NCBI RefSeq assembly: GCF_900110215.1
Contig: NZ_FOCX01000008.1
Location: 62,001 to 126,000, forward strand
Direction: 5' to 3'
Source of the DNA: Halorientalis persicus
Lineage (GTDB): Archaea > Halobacteriota > Halobacteria > Halobacteriales > Haloarculaceae
DNA length: 64,000 nucleotides
The position numbers and the translations under genes were made by a program. Of this stretch, positions 61,025-64,000 are shown in pieces; position 1 is the first letter of the stretch, and the number at the start of each line of letters is the position of its first letter. A model generated the notes under the pieces. That model had not been told where the DNA came from. It did not search any database and worked only from the letters and a program-made list of their open reading frames with translations.

Positions 61025-61504
61025 GTGTCTCAGTACCAGCGAACAGTCCGGATCGATGCGCAGTTCGACGAGGTGTGGGACTTTCACTCGCGGGTGACGG
61101 GTCTCGAAGCGTTGACGCCGGGCTGGATGAATCTGGAGATCGAGTCGGTCACGGGGCCGGACGGCGACCCCGATCCCGGAATCCTCGAGACGGGCGCACG
61201 GATCGAGTCGTCGGTCCGGCCGTTCGGCGTCGGCCCGCGCCAGGAGTGGATCTCCGTCATCGTCGAACGCGAAGAGAGCGACGGCTCGGCGATGTTCCGC
61301 GACACGATGGACGGCGGTCCCTTCGCCGAGTGGGAACACACGCACTCTTTCTTCGCCGACGGCGACGGGACTATCATCCACGACCGCGTGGAGTACGAAC
61401 TCCCCCTCGGGGGGCTCGGCCGTGCAGTGTCGCCGCTGGCGGTCGTCGGCATGGAGCCGATGTTTCGGTACCGCCACCGGCAGACGAGGAAACTGCTCGA
61501 GTAG
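61025..61504 (+). CDS. SRPBCC (START/Bet v1-like) domain protein
   Basis: The 159-residue protein starts with GTG and reads VSQYQRTVRIDAQFDEVWDFHSR, the usual opening of the family, then MFRDTMDGGPFAEWEHTHSFFADGDG and FRYRHRQTRKLL. SRPBCC proteins bind hydrophobic ligands. The GTG at 61025 is preferred to ATGs upstream, whose coding bias is weaker. Possible cyclase or lipid-transfer role. Confidence 0.82.
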   Translation: MSQYQRTVRIDAQFDEVWDFHSRVTGLEALTPGWMNLEIESVTGPDGDPDPGILETGARIESSVRPFGVGPRQEWISVIVEREESDGSAMFRDTMDGGPFAEWEHTHSFFADGDGTIIHDRVEYELPLGGLGRAVSPLAVVGMEPMFRYRHRQTRKLLE

Positions 61505-61549
61505 CCGGGTTTCCGAACCACTAAGACCGCGCCGTGTCTGGCCGGGGGT

Positions 61550-63307
61550 ATGCGACTGGAGGAGTACTGGGGCGTCGGGCCCAAGACGAAGGCGTTGCTG
61601 GCCGACAGTATCGGCGAGGCGGCGGCGATCCAGGCCATCGAGGACGCCGACAGCCGTGCGCTGATGGAGGCCGGACTGAGTCGAGGGCGAGCCACCCGGA
61701 TTCTCCGGCGCGCCAACGGCGGCGAGGGGATGGCTGTCCTCGCGACCCGGGACACGCGGGACGTGTACAAGTCGATCCTCGATCTGACGAGCCAGTTCGC
61801 GGTCACGCGCCACGCCGAGGACCGCATCCGCGTGCTGACACCGTTGCGCGACCGCGGGGCAATGACGGATCGCCTCGATTCCGTCCTCGCGGCCGTCGAC
61901 GCCTGGACGGCACTCACCGAGTCCGACCGCGAGGCCGTCGTCGAGGCCTTCGAGAGCCACGACAGCGTCAGCGGCGGCGAGCGCTCCGCGGTCGAGACGG
62001 CGGTCGAACTGCTGGATCTCGGCGTCAGTGGCGGCGTCTTCGACCGCGTGTCCGAGTTGGACCGCGACGTGCTGGCCGACGCCGCCGACGCGCTCGCGGC
62101 GCTGGGTGAGGGTGGCGTCGACCGCGGCGTCGACGACCGCCTCGACGAGTTGCGCGACCAGTACGCCGCCGTCGACGAACTCGCCGCGAACCAGAGCGAG
62201 GTCGTGGAGGCCGTCCAGGAGAGCGCCCGCGGTGCCGAGGAGTTCCGCGAGGCCTTCCGCCGCCACGTCACCGACGAGACCGGCGTCCCCGCGGCCGCGA
62301 TCAGGGAGGCGATGCCCGGCGACGCCACCGACGCGGCCGGCTTCGTCGGCGAGAGTCTCAGGACCCTGGCCGACGACCGCCGGACCGCCGTCGATGAGCG
62401 CGAAGCCGAGATCGTCGCCGATCTGGAGGGGGCCATCGAGGACGCCCGCGAGGAGATCGACACCGCCGTCGCGGCCGTCGACGACGCGGCGCTGTACGTC
62501 TCACTGGCCCGCTTTGCCGACGCCTACGATCTGACCCGACCGACGTTCGTCGACGACCGCGAGACCGTCGCCGTCCGTGGCGCGCGGAATCTCGACCTGC
62601 AGGCGGCCGACGTGACTGTCCAGCCCGTCGACTACGCCGTCGGCGACCACGAGATCGACTTCCCGAGCGAGTCCGCGCCGCCGGCCGGAGACCGGGTGAC
62701 CGTCCTCACCGGGGCCAACAGCGGGGGGAAGACGACGCTGCTGGAGACGCTCTGTCAGGTACAACTGCTCGCTCAGATGGGGTTGCCGGTTCCGGCCGAC
62801 GCCGCCGAGGTCGGCATCGTGGACGTGATCGTGTTCCACCGCCGGCACGCCAGTTTCAACGCGGGCGTGCTGGAGTCGACGCTCCAGACGGTCGTGCCGC
62901 CGCTGACCGACGCGGGTCGGACGCTGATGCTGGTCGACGAGTTCGAGGCCATCACGGAACCGGGCAGCGCCGCCGACCTGTTGCACGGGCTGGTCACGCT
63001 GACCGTCGACGAGGACGCGCTGGGCGTGTTCGTCACCCACCTCGCAGACGACCTCGAACCGCTCCCCGACGCGGCCCGGACCGACGGCATCTTCGCCGAG
63101 GGGCTGACCACCGAACTGGACCTCTCGGTGGACTACCAGCCCCGCTTTGGCACTGTGGGGAAGTCCACGCCGGAGTTCATCGTCTCGCGACTCGTGGCCA
63201 ACGCCGACGACCGCAAGGAGCGCGCCGGGTTCGAGACCCTGGCCACTGCGGTCGGCCAGGAGGCGGTCCAGCGGACGCTGGCCGACGCCAAGTGGTCACA
63301 GAACTAG
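61550..63307 (+). CDS. MutS-like ATPase with helix-hairpin-helix N-terminus
   Basis: The 585-residue protein has an N-terminal helix-hairpin-helix-like region (about 1-60: YWGVGPKTKALLADSIGE, AGLSRGRATRILRRANGG), a long acidic helical middle part (about 130-340) and a MutS domain V ATPase (about 360-585). Walker A is TGANSGGKTTLLE (about 387-399) and Walker B is TLMLVDEFEAITEP. It lacks the MutS mismatch-recognition domain and a Smr domain. It belongs to the archaeal MutS-like group of unknown DNA role. Its stop shares CTAG with the convergent gene. Confidence 0.85.
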   Translation: MRLEEYWGVGPKTKALLADSIGEAAAIQAIEDADSRALMEAGLSRGRATRILRRANGGEGMAVLATRDTRDVYKSILDLTSQFAVTRHAEDRIRVLTPLRDRGAMTDRLDSVLAAVDAWTALTESDREAVVEAFESHDSVSGGERSAVETAVELLDLGVSGGVFDRVSELDRDVLADAADALAALGEGGVDRGVDDRLDELRDQYAAVDELAANQSEVVEAVQESARGAEEFREAFRRHVTDETGVPAAAIREAMPGDATDAAGFVGESLRTLADDRRTAVDEREAEIVADLEGAIEDAREEIDTAVAAVDDAALYVSLARFADAYDLTRPTFVDDRETVAVRGARNLDLQAADVTVQPVDYAVGDHEIDFPSESAPPAGDRVTVLTGANSGGKTTLLETLCQVQLLAQMGLPVPADAAEVGIVDVIVFHRRHASFNAGVLESTLQTVVPPLTDAGRTLMLVDEFEAITEPGSAADLLHGLVTLTVDEDALGVFVTHLADDLEPLPDAARTDGIFAEGLTTELDLSVDYQPRFGTVGKSTPEFIVSRLVANADDRKERAGFETLATAVGQEAVQRTLADAKWSQN

Positions 63308-63507
63308 TCGATTTCGTCGAGGTCCTCGACGGCGACGGCCAGCGCCGACTGCCCGTCCGGCCCCGGCTCGTCGAGTGCAACTTTCGCGATCAGGTTCCCC
63401 TTCTTCGGCGTGTACGTGACCGAGTCGACGGTGCCCTGCACGGCCTCCCCGCCGAGCGTGGTGCGCACCCGTTGGCCCTCCGCCGGTCGACTCCCGGGTT
63501 GGTCCAT
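63304..63507 (-). CDS. Small beta-rich protein (TRAM-like?)
   Basis: The 67-residue protein has RVRTTLGGEAVQGTVDSVTYTP and a pattern of short strands, as in small OB/SH3-like barrels. A match to a TRAM-type fold is only a guess. ATG 63507 is chosen by stronger GC bias downstream. An ATG at 63615 with AT-rich TATA-like sequence about 25-33 bp upstream would add 36 residues and cannot be excluded. Confidence 0.55.
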   Translation of the reverse strand: MDQPGSRPAEGQRVRTTLGGEAVQGTVDSVTYTPKKGNLIAKVALDEPGPDGQSALAVAVEDLDEID

Positions 63508-63726
63508 ATCCGGGGTTACGAGCGAACCATCCTGTGTCTTGTGGACTGGGACGACTCGAACACATCTCGCTGTCGGTCCGTCCGCCGGCGACGGAATCGA
63601 CTCGACGAGCTGCATCGCTTATCGATATTATTTTCCGATTATTTTCTGAACCACCAGCAGTATTCGAAGTGTGTTCACTGAACTGTATTGGAGTAAGATT
63701 TTAGTGGAATAGTGTGGTAGTTACTG

Positions 63727-63978
63727 ATGGAGGAGGTGACAGCTATGCCCCGGAGTGACAACGATCGCTCGGATCGTATCGGATTCCCGACACTGAACTC
63801 ACTGTCGCGGTACGATCTCGTACTCGCGTTCATTCCGGTGGTGTTCGTCCTGAGCGTCGTCCTCGGCCACCTGCTATCGGTCCCGTTCCGGACGACGCTC
63901 GTCGGCGCGTCGGCGGTCGGTGCGATCGCACTGCTGGATGCGCTGTTCGTCAACCCGCCGATCCGCCCGACGCAGTGA
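63727..63978 (+). CDS. Small two-helix membrane protein
   Basis: The 83-residue protein has a charged N-terminus (RSDNDRSDRIG) and two hydrophobic helices (about 31-51 and 56-75). This is a common haloarchaeal small membrane protein layout with no known function. An ATG at 63745 (MPRSDN) is an alternative start. Confidence 0.6.
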   Translation: MEEVTAMPRSDNDRSDRIGFPTLNSLSRYDLVLAFIPVVFVLSVVLGHLLSVPFRTTLVGASAVGAIALLDALFVNPPIRPTQ

Positions 63979-64000
63979 CTATCCTGTCCTTCGCGCTCTC

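Noticed and set aside
63508-63615. 36 extra residues on the small protein at 63304-63507
   Set aside because: Third-position GC is weaker in this part; kept only as an alternative because an AT-rich TATA-like block lies upstream of 63615.
1-64000. tRNA, rRNA, CRISPR, insertion sequence or prophage
   Set aside because: I saw no cloverleaf with CCA-like end, no regularly spaced repeats, no transposase or integrase motif and no phage structural genes. A covariance-model search would be needed to exclude small RNAs.

Overview
This window comes from a haloarchaeon. It has high GC with strong third-position GC, acidic proteins, Tat/lipobox secreted proteins, TATA-like boxes about 25-35 bp before start codons (leaderless mRNAs), SRP19 and Gar1, HTH_10 (bacterio-opsin-activator type) regulators, a PGF-CTERM protein and archaeal class I aldolase. 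A Haloarcula/Halomicrobium-like relative is plausible but unproven. I saw no rRNA, tRNA, CRISPR array, transposase or phage module, and no gene-free stretch longer than 300 bases.

Layout. 1-6.4 kb: a truncated membrane gene, a small zinc-knuckle-like ORF, a presenilin-type protease, then an overlapping KaiC / histidine kinase / LOV-histidine kinase operon. 6.7-10.8 kb: Gar1, SRP19 and a divergent vitamin B12 importer (BtuF versus BtuCD). 10.9-20.9 kb: housekeeping and CoA metabolism, including UspA, acyl-CoA carboxyltransferase, a VapBC-like toxin-antitoxin pair, MaoC plus CoA-transferase, a gluconeogenic aldolase/FBPase pair and 3-hydroxyacyl-CoA dehydrogenase. 20.9-25.2 kb: a coiled-coil wHTH protein, a ModE-like regulator and a divergent tungstate/molybdate ABC importer. 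25.2-34.1 kb: hydrolase, acyl-CoA dehydrogenase, small regulators with two paralogous small proteins, a Tat beta-propeller protein and a thiolase/DUF35 pair.

34.2-46.3 kb is the most distinctive region. It is a copper-enzyme maturation island with two complete NosD-NosF-NosY sets in inverted, tail-to-tail orientation, each with its own NosL, plus a SCO protein and a SafE/TauE-type membrane protein. No nosZ is present. A 36-bp near-perfect palindrome containing CGAA-N4-TTCG lies midway between the divergent NosL and SCO genes. This suggests one anaerobic-type regulator switching both directions.

46.4-64 kb: MeaB with the B12-binding subunit of methylmalonyl-CoA mutase, DUF420, a 7TM histidine kinase, an ABC-2 exporter, a SelT-like protein, and terminal-oxidase genes (DUF7546-like, a CtaA/CtaB fusion, CoxB with a large glycosylation-rich insertion). 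These are followed by a wHTH with a palindromic operator, a CAP protein, MaoC divergent from a CitE-type lyase, glutamate dehydrogenase, a lipoprotein, an SRPBCC protein, a MutS-like ATPase and small proteins. SCO, NosL, SafE-like, DUF420, CtaA/B and CoxB together suggest that copper- and heme-enzyme assembly is a theme of the window.
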